NCBI GenBank assembly: GCA_947579665.1
Contig: OX388348.1
Location: 10,478,001-10,542,000, forward strand
Length of the DNA stretch: 64,000 bases
Source: Sympetrum striolatum
Taxonomy: Eukaryota > Arthropoda > Insecta > Odonata > Libellulidae
Reading direction: 5' to 3'
Numbering within the stretch: the stretch's first letter is position 1; each line of letters opens with the position of its first letter. This document shows, one piece after another, positions 23,021 through 31,680 of the stretch. The position numbers and the translations under genes were made by a program. The notes under the pieces were generated by a model. The model did no database searches, had not been told where the DNA came from, and worked only from the letters and a program-made list of their open reading frames with translations.

Positions 23021-23190
23021 AACTGGTATAATTTTAGGAAATCAAAATAATATTTATGGTTATCAAGAAACATACTTTAATGTACATAAAATAAAGTTGA
23101 ATATTGAGTTAAATGCATAAATTTTATTATGACAACTGGTAAGCTTAAACTTATTAGGATTTATAGTGTCTTAATACAAACCAGTAAACT

Positions 23191-24233
23191 TTAATCACTG
23201 TCCCGATCCAAAGGATCAACACAGTTATAACACTCATAAAATAGTCCACGGATTTCACGCGTGTCTGATGAGCCCAACACTTGCAATTTGTGCACTGAAT
23301 TCATTGTGATCCAGGTTGGTTTGAAAAAGGCTTGAGACACCTTAGGCACAGTGAATCTTCATCTACCTCGTCACATTGTCTTGGTTTCCTCTTACGTTTT
23401 AGGCCTACTGCTGTTGATTCATTGAATTTAATTCTGTTATTGCTCGCACTTTCCTTTCCAAAAAGTGCTCTTTTAGCCTTTAATTTAATTTTTCTTTCCA
23501 ATGCTTTTTCCTTCTTTTCTTTTGTACATTTTTGTTCTTTCTCTTGGGCTTTTTTTATTGGAGTGTCTGTCACTATGCCAGAAACTCTTTTCCTTATTCC
23601 TGCTGCAATACCTTTCCTGGGCTCTGCTTTTTCAAAAGATCTGACCTCTTCTGGAGTTGGAAATGGTCTTACTTTTTCTAGTGCCTCCTGTGGTGGTAAC
23701 CCTTCTTTGAACGTTGAAAGAATAGCCAGAACAAGTTGAGAGCTAGTGGGCGTAGCGTTTATCTCAGCTGGAGTTGATGGAATGCTTTTAGTGTTTGAGT
23801 GTGGCCTATCAGAAGTGTAGGAAGGCATAAAATCACTTTTAGTAAAAATATCTCTGTTAAAGGGATTGATCCCAGTGACCTCGAATCCATTTGTTATGTT
23901 ATTGGGAGTTGCGGCATTTGGAAGTGCTCTTCGCACTACAGACGGGATGTCGTAAATAGTCATAGGCCGTCTATTATTCGTCACCCATACGTCACATGCT
24001 GAGTTCTCAAACTTTTTAAAAGGCCCATAAACACTTCTGTCTAAAGGCTGTAGCTTATGGCTACGGTGCGCCGGAAAAGATAGAAAGGATATGCCATTAT
24101 TTTTACAATAATCAAGAACTTCAGAGTCCAGATGTGAGCTGTGGTTATCAACCAAAATCAAGCAAGGGCGTTCTTTTGAGATGCGAACATTAAGGACAAA
24201 ATGTTTCATATATTTTGTCAGTCAGTCAGCGTC
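23191..24233 (-). pseudogene. pogo/Tigger-like transposase, C-terminal half with PHD-like finger
   Basis: This is the catalytic DDE (CENP-B/Tigger type) domain, which cuts and rejoins transposon ends. Visible are KERPCLILVDNHSSHLDSEV with the second catalytic Asp and its HSSH signature, then FPAHRSHKLQPLDRSVYGPF with the third Asp; 35 residues separate the two, giving DD35D. Later come NGFEVTGINPFNRDIF and a lysine-rich segment. At the C-terminus, CLRCLKPFSNQPGSQ, a TGA stop (23301-23303) in place of a Trp codon, IQCTNCKCWAH, then in another frame FYECYNC and stop at 23191-23193, together form a C2HC PHD-like zinc finger. Upstream, a second Trp-to-TGA change (24222-24224) precedes LTKYMKHFV. 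The N-terminal helix-turn-helix and first Asp are not found. Plus-strand frames here are shadows. Confidence 0.9.
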
Positions 24234-24436
24234 AGAAAGGAAGCAATTTAACAATGACTCAGAGCAACTAACCGTGGAAGACTGCTCCGTAGGTTATTAT
24301 TAAAACAAATAACTTTCACAGCCAGATGAAAATCATAAACTCGTGCCGAGATGTCTAGCACTGGCACCAATAAAATTAGTTTCAAAACGCGACTAGATCT
24401 AATATTCCAGATACTGTTTTGCAGAAAACTTTTTAA

Positions 24437-24715
24437 ACATTGAGAAAAACACAGCGACTTAAATGATAAGAGCACGTGCTCAGATACGTAGCAAGTCAAC
24501 ACAATAATAATATAGAGCTGCAGAAATATCCAACATGTTTATGAATAATAGCTTGAATTACATTCAACACACTTAATAAGCATTGAGGCAAAAAATGTGA
24601 TTTAAATGATACAAAAAGTGCATGCATTTTTAAGCTACACAGAATAATAATTTAGCACGTACTTAAATAATTTGAACACGTGCTTTAATAATTTTAACAC
24701 GTGCTGAATAGAAGA
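24437..24715. repeat. Degenerate internal repeats with CACGTGCT motifs
   Basis: A segment near 24437-24482 (CATTGAG, then ACTTAAATGATA, GCACGTGCT) recurs about 146 bp later (24583-24632: CATTGAGG, ATTTAAATGATA, GTGCATGC). Near 24655-24705 the motif CACGTGCT plus TTAATAATTT repeats with a period of about 22 bp. These are decayed tandem duplications of unknown origin inside the pogo-like element. Confidence 0.45.
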
Positions 24716-24762
24716 GCCAGGTCATACAATAATAGCAAGATACGCTATATATTCCAAAAAGT

Positions 24763-25136
24763 TTGTTTCACTTACCAGACTGCAATCAGAAAGGAAACGG
24801 TTCAGCTTCAAGTAAGTTGAATTGTACTAGGAACACAAGAAGTAGAAGTGTTTTCAAACTCAAGATCTGGAATAGAGTGAGTCTAGAATGCCCTTCGTTG
24901 ATGGTTGGCAGTTTAGGTCGATTGTCGATCGATTATGACTTCGATACAACCCTCGACCTATCGAAAACGGTTAAGAACAATTTTTTTGCTGTATCATTAC
25001 TCTAATGTATGTTATAATGTGATTAAAATGTCAAGTTTGACTGTGTTGTGTTGATCTGATTGATTGTATATTACTGACATGTCTTATACATGCATTTGTA
25101 TGTCGTTGGATAAATAAAAATTATTATTATTATTAA
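24763..25136 (+). repeat. Possible LINE 3' end with (ATT)n tail
   Basis: A short frame (24763-25005) ends ...SKTVKNNFFAVSLL and is followed by an AT-rich stretch ending GTTGGATAAATAAAAATTAT and three to four more ATT units (to 25136). An AATAAA signal plus a trinucleotide tail is typical of jockey/CR1 LINE 3' ends; 30820-30893 has a similar end. The protein resemblance is weak. If correct, this insertion would explain part of the missing transposase region. Confidence 0.35.
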
Positions 25137-25721
25137 AGATTAAAACAAATTTTTACAGGTTCGTGTTTTCTTTTGAAATGCTTTTTATCTTGCAATTATG
25201 ACGATCTTTTGACCTCTGTAAGGTATCAACATACGTTTAACTTCGAAAATTATATTAATAATTGAATTAAATGGACGAATTATACATATTATTATCATTA
25301 AAATTAACCTTTCATCGAGTTTAAAAAAATATATAGAACGGGGCAGGTTGGCCCGGGTGGCCATCATGCCCCGTCGTTTCTGGGCCAACCTGCCTCATCG
25401 CCATGTTTACAATAAATTCTATTAGTGAAAAAACCACTGAAGCTATTTCGAATGTATGCCATACAGAAATAATCCTTAAACTATGACCTTTAATTATACT
25501 ACTCACCTGTTGCGCCTAAAGTAAGCAAAAGTTAAATAAAACACATTTAACCGACGAATAGAATTTTACTGAAGCACGCACAAAAACAATTAATCACTAC
25601 ACTTTGTCCAAAACTGCTCCGCCGGCAATATAGATCCTGGAGATGGAAGGGGACAGTACTAACAACCTACTGATTGATTCCTAGCACGATATAGCGTTTA
25701 TTGTATTTAATAACTCGACTT

Positions 25722-25789
25722 GGCCAACCTGCCCCAATGGCCAACCAGCCCCAATGGCCAACCTGCCCCAATGGTCAACCAGCCCCGGT
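25722..25789 (+). repeat. Four tandem 17-bp repeats, subterminal transposase sites
   Basis: Four units of 17 bp, alternating GGCCAACCTGCCCCAAT and GGCCAACCAGCCCCAAT, with the fourth running into the TIR. The alternation suggests duplication of a 34-bp pair. The same core appears near the other end of the element in both orientations (22290-22360). A role as transposase binding sites is inferred from position. Confidence 0.85.
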
Positions 25790-25797
25790 CTCCCCTA

Positions 25798-28160
25798 TTC
25801 TTGAATACCAATCGAAATGAGTTTTGAGAATAAAGGTGTCTTTTGTGTGTTCCTGTTACATCTGCAGATGACTCAGATTTCTTAAGCACTTCTCCAACAA
25901 AACCACAATTTAATATCAATGCTATTTATAGAGCACCTAGAGATTATGAAGAACGGATCGCTACAAATGCAAGCGTGTTTGGTCCTCTTTTTGGTTGACG
26001 CTCAATCATACAAGGTGTCAATATATTGTGGAGTCCATGGATTACATATCTTTAAACAATTACATGATGTCAACTTATTTTAAATCAAAATATAATTTCA
26101 CAAGTTTGACTTTTGGCTTATTATTTACAAAAAGAGTTACTATTACTAACGATTTGAAAACATTAAATAAAATAGTCGTTGAGAAAAGCATTACTTGAAA
26201 ACCTTCTGAAAAATTCAAGCGAATACAGTGAGCATTCTTTTTCTCTCATTTTTCGATATAACGGTTGTATTCCTGTTATTTAATAATCCATGCGTCTTTC
26301 ATACGTCCTCCGAAGAACTCCTTCTTCCGCAGTAAATGATTCTTCCTCAGAAACCGCTGCTTTTATATTTTATTCACGGCCAAAATGGACGCAGTTTCAT
26401 TCTTTCGGTTAACGGGCGCTAAATTAGTAACGCATTCCATCAGAAGAACTCCGTTGCGAGATTTACAGATTTATACCTTTTTCAATTTTTATCGCTATCT
26501 CACGCTCATTTAATCGGCTTTCTTTCCACTTATACATCCATGATCTTTTATCATATCTCGAGACTAATGTAATGTTTTTTTTCTTATGTTTTTTTTACAA
26601 GATAGAGAGGAAAGTGAATGTTTTATTTACATTTGTTTAGAAAAAAATGATTCTCTGCGGATTTGAACGGAATGATATTGATGGAGAGACGAACGGGATT
26701 CATCCAACTGGGCTCTTCTGCAGTAATTAATTGAAATAGTAAAATCGGAGCATATATCACCTCGCCAGTGGCAGCCAAATATCTAGAAATTAATAAAATA
26801 ATAATACTAATAATTTTCAATTTATTGTTGGTGCATTTCTTGTTATTAACTGATGAACTTGATAGTATAACATGAGAATTAGAATTTTTCTTTTACTACC
26901 ACTTGCTTACCCGCTGTCCGTTCTAAGAACCTTCGACTTAATAATCGTCAATATCGGATAACTGCGTAGAGATTTTCTACAAATCTGATGGTCTGTTTCG
27001 GTATTTGCGCAGATTTCGGTAATCCTTCGGTACCTATTGGTACTAGTTTCATTATTTTTCATCATAATCTTCATTTAAAATAACCTTTCGCAAAACTAGG
27101 CTTATTTTTCTAAACGATATCAATTCCAAATTCCTGCTTTTACTTGTTAGAATTAAAACTTTTGTGAAAGCGCTGAAAATGTTTGTCTGAAACGAAAGAA
27201 ATGTGGTTCAGCTATTTTCAACAGCATCGTAGCAGTATAAGCTTTTTTACCTATGTAATTTTTAATCTCTGCTATAATACAGCCTGCGCATCCCAACTCG
27301 GACACACACGAACTCCGCTTCCTGGTGGTTTCCCGCTTTCGCTTACGTTTCTCTTGTTTTTCTTCAAAATACGCCATGCGTACGCCATCAGTTATTAATG
27401 AATATGCGAGAGAATCTGGCTAAACTATGCTAATGACACTCTGATGGTTTGAATTTCCCCGTTTTTGGTTAATAGTTTTATCTTGAGTCTTTCTATGAAA
27501 GGCTAATCAACATAATTGGTAGTTTTTCTACATAACTACAGAATATTTTTTGAGGATGTATATGGGATGATAGCGTGGATTCATATGATATCATCTAATA
27601 TATTTAATTTAATTTTGAATTCATTACATAAAATAGCCTCTTAAACTGCTTTGTTTCTGAGCACAATTCATAGGGAAGGAGAAATTATTTAATTTTTATG
27701 TTTTAATTATACATTTAACAGCAAAAATTCTAGTCCATGGCTGGTTAAATTTATTTAAATTCCTCTCTATTGTCTTCTTTTGAAAATTATGCCTTAAATA
27801 AGTCATCAAATAGATACATACGTATTTAACTAAGAAGGGCATACCCATTTCTTTGGATATATTTATTCCTGTGGACACTTCTCATGGAATTAATTGCTTT
27901 AAAAACTATTTAAAATTAAAGTATGGCGGTCCCTAAGCCAATCCATTTTGTTGTAATTTATTAATGATTTAATGGATGGAATTTATAAAGTTAAGCCACC
28001 TCAAAGACATTGTCAAAAATATATACAAATATTCGAGCAACTCACTTAAAATGAACTGATATAGAAAGGTAAAAATACAAAGGAAAGAGGGACTGAATCT
28101 GAATCCAAAATATGTACAACTATAATTAATATGTCCCATCCTCATTTTGTGGAATTCAGT
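25798..28160. other. Unassigned AT-rich DNA
   Basis: Frames up to 75 codons with no known motif, several overlapping on opposite strands (27153-27398). No TIR pair, tandem repeat or RNA gene was recognised. Confidence 0.4.
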
Positions 28161-28337
28161 ATAAACTATCGTAATCAAACAGTTAGTAACTTCCACAATT
28201 TTATTTCAAACGACCGGTTTCGTCAACGAGTTGACATCTTCAGGTGACATTACCTGAAGATGTCAACTCCTTGACGAAACCGGTCGTTGTAAAATATATT
28301 TGAGGAAGTTACTAAGTGTTTGATTACGATGGTTTAT
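28161..28337. mobile_element. Hairpin (foldback) element with two hammerhead-like cores
   Basis: Two arms of about 85 bp (28161-28245 and 28252-28337) are near-perfect inverted copies around a 6-base loop, GACATT. Each arm, read outward from the loop, contains CTGAAGA, a 5-bp stem GTCAA/TTGAC with a 4-base loop, then GAAACCGGTC. This follows the hammerhead ribozyme layout (CUGANGA, stem II, GAAA, stem III, UH cleavage site), with one extra U before stem II and a self-complementary CCGG as stem III. Hammerheads of this small kind are known from Penelope-like elements and retrozymes. Whether it cleaves cannot be judged. The outer ends are ATAAAC and GTTTAT; no clear target duplication is visible. 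Confidence 0.6.
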
Positions 28338-28342
28338 GTAGA

Positions 28343-28425
28343 ACTAGCTGAAGTGCCCGTACAATCTCCACGGGGAAATTAAATACAATACATACAAGTG
28401 TACAGCCTTGATCGTAACACAAGCT
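28343..28425 (+). repeat. Dispersed repeat with CCCGT/ACGGG hairpin, copy 1
   Basis: ACTAGCTGAAGTGCCCGTAC, then ACGGGGAAATTAAAT and ATACATACAAGTGTAC. The reverse complement of 29830-29898 reads ACTAGCAGAAGTGCCCGTTG and continues with matching ACGGGG, TTAAAT, ATACATACCAGTGTA and CCTTGAT. The two copies share about 75% identity over 75 bp in opposite orientation and both keep the CCCGT...ACGGG stem. They could be ends of one 1.56-kb element or two independent insertions. Confidence 0.6.
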
Positions 28426-29291
28426 TCATAATTTTAGGTAGATAGCAAATGCCAGGCTATAATTATAACCAAACCAATAAACAAAGAAAAGAAAGTTATA
28501 ATTACTTATTCTGTCTGCAAAGTAACCTAAATATTCAAATTCATATTCTTTGAATTAACTATTTCTTCGATGAAGACAACATTCGTTATAACATATATAT
28601 TTGAAGATTACGTTAAGATAAGCAGCACCACATTAACGAAGACTTTTCCGGAAAGCACAACGGTATATCGGAAACAATAATTAAACTCAAATATATTTAG
28701 CATCACTCTAAAACCATTGATGAATTTTCTTGCGGAATCTAAGTGTATTACGGAGCTCACTTGTACCCCAATGCTAAAACGCATTACATAAACATGGAGC
28801 TTGATAAATAGCACAAATACAGTCCTAATGCTAAAAGAGATAAAACCCCAATGGGAGGAAGATAGTAAATGTATCTTGTTGAGTGGAAGCACTTAAAAAC
28901 AAAAACAAATCAATCACTTTTCGCATAACATATATAAACTTGATTCTCTTTTTATCAGGTATAGGAGGTATATACCTACAGCTTCACAAATTGCAGTTCA
29001 ATTCCTTAAAGATTACAAACAAGAACCTGGGAAATCTTTCCGATCTTTACTTACTCCATTTTGGTCAATCGCTAAATAAACATCAATAAAAATAGATTAG
29101 ATTTAATACTTTATTTATAAGATTATATTCATAGCATCCGCAACTTACCAGGTTATTAATTCGCATTCAGTTGAATATATAGCGTGAAAGTAATTTTCAT
29201 TTACGCACTAAAAACCGTTTTAATTCACGTGAAATCACAAAAAATACGTTGTTATAAATAATACTAGGTTTCTAAAAACTCTCAGAAATTT
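28426..29291. other. AT-rich DNA between inverted repeat copies
   Basis: A minus frame at 28608-28892 (94 codons) and a plus frame at 28883-29089 show no recognised motif. If 28343-29898 is one element this would be its interior. Confidence 0.35.
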
Positions 29292-29385
29292 GCATGAACC
29301 TACCGAAAGGTAGAACACTCATGATGATGATGATGTCGTTATAAATAAAACTTTCGTGCTAAAGACGCTTAGACAAGATTTGGTT
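29292..29385 (+). repeat. LINE A 3' end, severely 5'-truncated copy
   Basis: TGCATGAACCTACCGAAAGG, TAGAACACTC, four ATG units, then GTCGTTATAAATAAAACTT and AGACGCTTAGACAA match 21537-21625 almost base for base. It contains the same GAAA-loop hairpin (29300-29313). The copy begins right at the RT stop, so only the 3' UTR was inserted. The simple repeat differs (ATGATGATG versus ATAATAATG). Confidence 0.85.
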
Positions 29386-29514
29386 TATTAGTGAAACTTG
29401 TTTGCGGCCGTTGGATACTTTTGGGATGGTCGAGAAACGGCGCCACGCGCGATAAGTAAAATCTGGAGAGTGCCTTTTCCATACCTTTTCTCGTATACTT
29501 TTTCGTTGCATGGT

Positions 29515-29670
29515 TTATTTCTTTTGCAAAACTAAATTAGAAATAATAGTCGTAGGAAGTCGAAACTAGCATCAAAAGAAGGGAGATAGAGTAAAGTTTC
29601 TTATTTTGGTCATGGAATATCCTTTGCGATTCGAAATTGCGAGAATTTAGATAAAATATACGAAAATTTT
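29515..29670 (+). repeat. Dispersed repeat R2, copy 1
   Basis: The stretch with TTTATTTCTTT, AAATTAGAA, TAATAGTCGT, then CAAAAGAA, CTTATTTTGGT and TTTGCGATTCGAA matches 36030-36190 in order and spacing. The copies are diverged (about 70-75% by eye). No coding content or termini could be defined. Confidence 0.5.
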
Positions 29671-29829
29671 GTGAAAATTCGAGGCTATAAACAACTCATT
29701 CCCCTGACGACACCGATCCCATTGTTGATTCCAAGCTCAAGCGTAATTACATAAGAAGACGTGGAAAATGATGAGATTCATGCTGTAAATAAGCTATAGA
29801 CTATACGAGGACAGCATTTATAATCAAGG

Positions 29830-29910
29830 TTGTTACACTGGTATGTATGAAATTTAACATCCCCGTTGAGAATCAACGGGCACTTCTGCTAGTTATTGTT
29901 ATTATTATTA
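29830..29910 (-). repeat. Dispersed repeat with CCCGT/ACGGG hairpin, copy 2 (inverted)
   Basis: Partner of 28343-28425 in opposite orientation. On the plus strand it contains CCCGTTGAGAATCAACGGG, a hairpin, then CACTTCTGCTAGTTATTG and an ATT-type tail (ATTATTATTA), which suggests a retroelement 3' end on the plus strand. Confidence 0.55.
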
Positions 29911-31538
29911 AAGGATTCGTGAATGATATTTTATATTTTTTGAGCGTATATATAGGAAATCATTAAGCTTCATTCAATACAGCATTATACAATATATAGC
30001 GTTTAATGAGTGAATTAGAAATAGGAATCTCATGTTCTTTACGTGTGAAATATCGTACACTCGTTGATGATTTCTTATATACTATTTCTTATCAAGTCAT
30101 AACCAAGTATTCCTAATCAAGTGATCAAGCTCCGTTCAGCTGAAAGATTCTTAACTTCATCGGACTCCGGAAGGGACAGAATTTGTGAGCGGTCGATGCA
30201 CGAGGAAAGGATATCGAAACAAGAAAATACATTCCTTTAATCGGAGGTATCTTATTTGAACCTATCAATACCTTCCTTTCATCTCCTCCATTCTCCGGCG
30301 ACAAACAAGGTACGCCCTGCGGTTACTCCCATAGCTGCCTATAAATATCAATCAAAGACGTCCTCCCTGAAATAGTGGTGTTTTAATAGGTAGATACACG
30401 GAATAAAGGATAAAGAGTTATGTTATTACGGAGCTGCTTTGAGGAATTATCGTAAACAATAGCTTTTTGTGTATCGAAAGAAAAGTTAAAACTTGACCAA
30501 ACCGCACAATGTTGTGATTTTGATAAATTTTAGACAAACTAGACTTGGTAATGTCGAATGATAAGAATCAAAGTACGACCAAATACGGAACGACCATCGA
30601 TGCTGTATTTAGTAGGTACCTTGAAAAGTTGTAATCTAGAATATTTGTTAGTTATTTTAGTTACTACCCTAATCACAAGTTATTTTCTTCTCCCTCTATT
30701 TGTTATTTTACCCGTTTCCTACTTCTCCATCATTTCATCTTCTCTATCATTATGTTCTTCTCATCTTTTTTTCACATTCACTCACTGTTTATAGTGCTTA
30801 CTATTAATTTATTGTTCATATAATACAACACATCTATGTGGGAATTTAACCTGTATGTGTTAAATAAATTATTATTATTATTATTATTATTATCACAAGC
30901 CGATTGTGTCTTTCTTGGAAAACCCTACAATTTCTAATGACCAACCAGATAATGACCATGGTGAAAGAATGATTATAGTGATTATAATTACTGAATGAGG
31001 AGAAATATATTGAATAACAGGGAAAACTGTCTTATACTTCATTTATATAACCTGTCTGTCTTCCTGTGTGCGTGTGTGTGTGCGAATGGCCAAAGAAGTT
31101 TCTCTTCCACCGTCTGGTCCGACGCAGTCCCAATTTTTTTTTTAATTTTCGTATATTTTTTCGCAATATTCTTAACAGGATATTATTAGTAACTTAAAAA
31201 ACTTAAATCTCATTTAATTTCTTCTGTCTCACTTAGTTTATCTTTCATTTTCAGAATAAATTTAACTGGTCATTGATATTCCATGTCTTGTTATGGATAA
31301 ACGCAAGAGCTCGGAATCAACAATCACCGTGATCGTCAGGGGGACTGGGTTGTTTATATCCTCAAAATTTCGATAAAATATTCATGTATTTTATCAAACT
31401 TTTCGCAATTTCGAATGGAACACAATAATCAACGACCAAAATTATAATCTTTATTCTATTTTTTCCTCTTTTGGCCCTTTATTCGACTTTCTGGGACTAT
31501 TATTTATAGTGTAATTTTGCAATATAAATGAACCCTGC
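29911..31538. other. AT-rich DNA with an (ATT)n microsatellite
   Basis: A (TTA)n tract at about 30868-30893 follows GTATGTGTTAAATAAA and may be the 3' tail of an unidentified LINE on the plus strand. The 30558-30794 frame is rich in hydrophobic residues but matches nothing I know. A GT-rich run lies at 31066-31084. No gene recognised. Confidence 0.4.
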
Positions 31539-31680
31539 AACGAAAATAATGAACTTAACGTGTATTTCTTATGAAAACGTTTTTACCCGTCTGGGTTCGA
31601 ACCGTGCACTTTAGGTAAATAAAAAGTAACCTATACTCTGCGCAGGGTTGACTTTTAAAAATGAAGAAAATTTCAAACAT
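31539..31680 (-). repeat. tRNA-like SINE candidate, copy 2 of the 21615 repeat
   Basis: Matches 21615-21770. On the minus strand it reads CTGCGCAGAGTATAGGTTAC, TATTTACCTAAAGTGCAC and then GGTTCGAACC (31603-31594), a perfect RNA polymerase III B-box. AGGT...ACCT upstream can form an anticodon-like stem. This is a tRNA-like head, not a tRNA gene. The body and tail are not defined. Confidence 0.55.

Larger units (their letters stand above)
22363..23072 (+). repeat. About 65-bp duplication flanking a LINE insertion inside the pogo-like element
   Basis: The block from ATCTTTTGATAAGTTAAA (22363) through AGGAAATCAAAATAA to TATGGTTATCA recurs starting at 22914. The second copy is itself split by a 90-bp LINE B end (22930-23020) and resumes at CTGGTATAA. 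The first copy and the second copy bracket the LINE RT piece at 22426-22906. This reads as a long target-site duplication from LINE integration followed by a second insertion into one copy. Confidence 0.7.
22115..25795 (-). mobile_element. pogo/Tigger-like DNA transposon with nested insertions
   Basis: The ends are inverted repeats: GGGGAGACCGGGGCTGGTTG at 22115-22134 and its exact complement at 25776-25795, each flanked by TA (22113-22114 and 25796-25797), as expected for the Tc1/mariner/pogo superfamily. Subterminal copies of the motif GGCCAAC-CTGCCCC cluster near both ends (22290-22360, 25340-25400, 25722-25789), probable transposase-binding sites. The transposase gene is on the minus strand (23191-24233, pseudogene). 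A minus-strand donor-like CAACAG/gtgagt at 25507 could end a 5' untranslated exon. At least two LINE pieces have inserted inside (22426-22906, 22930-23020) and a third is possible (to 25136). The first half of the transposase was not found. Confidence 0.88.

Noticed and set aside
23332..24002. Plus-strand frames of 135 and 67 codons
   Set aside because: Antisense shadows of the minus-strand pogo-like transposase.
31594..31603. Genuine tRNA gene at GGTTCGAACC
   Set aside because: B-box only; no complete acceptor and D arms and no terminator placement. The surrounding sequence is a repeat also found at 21615.
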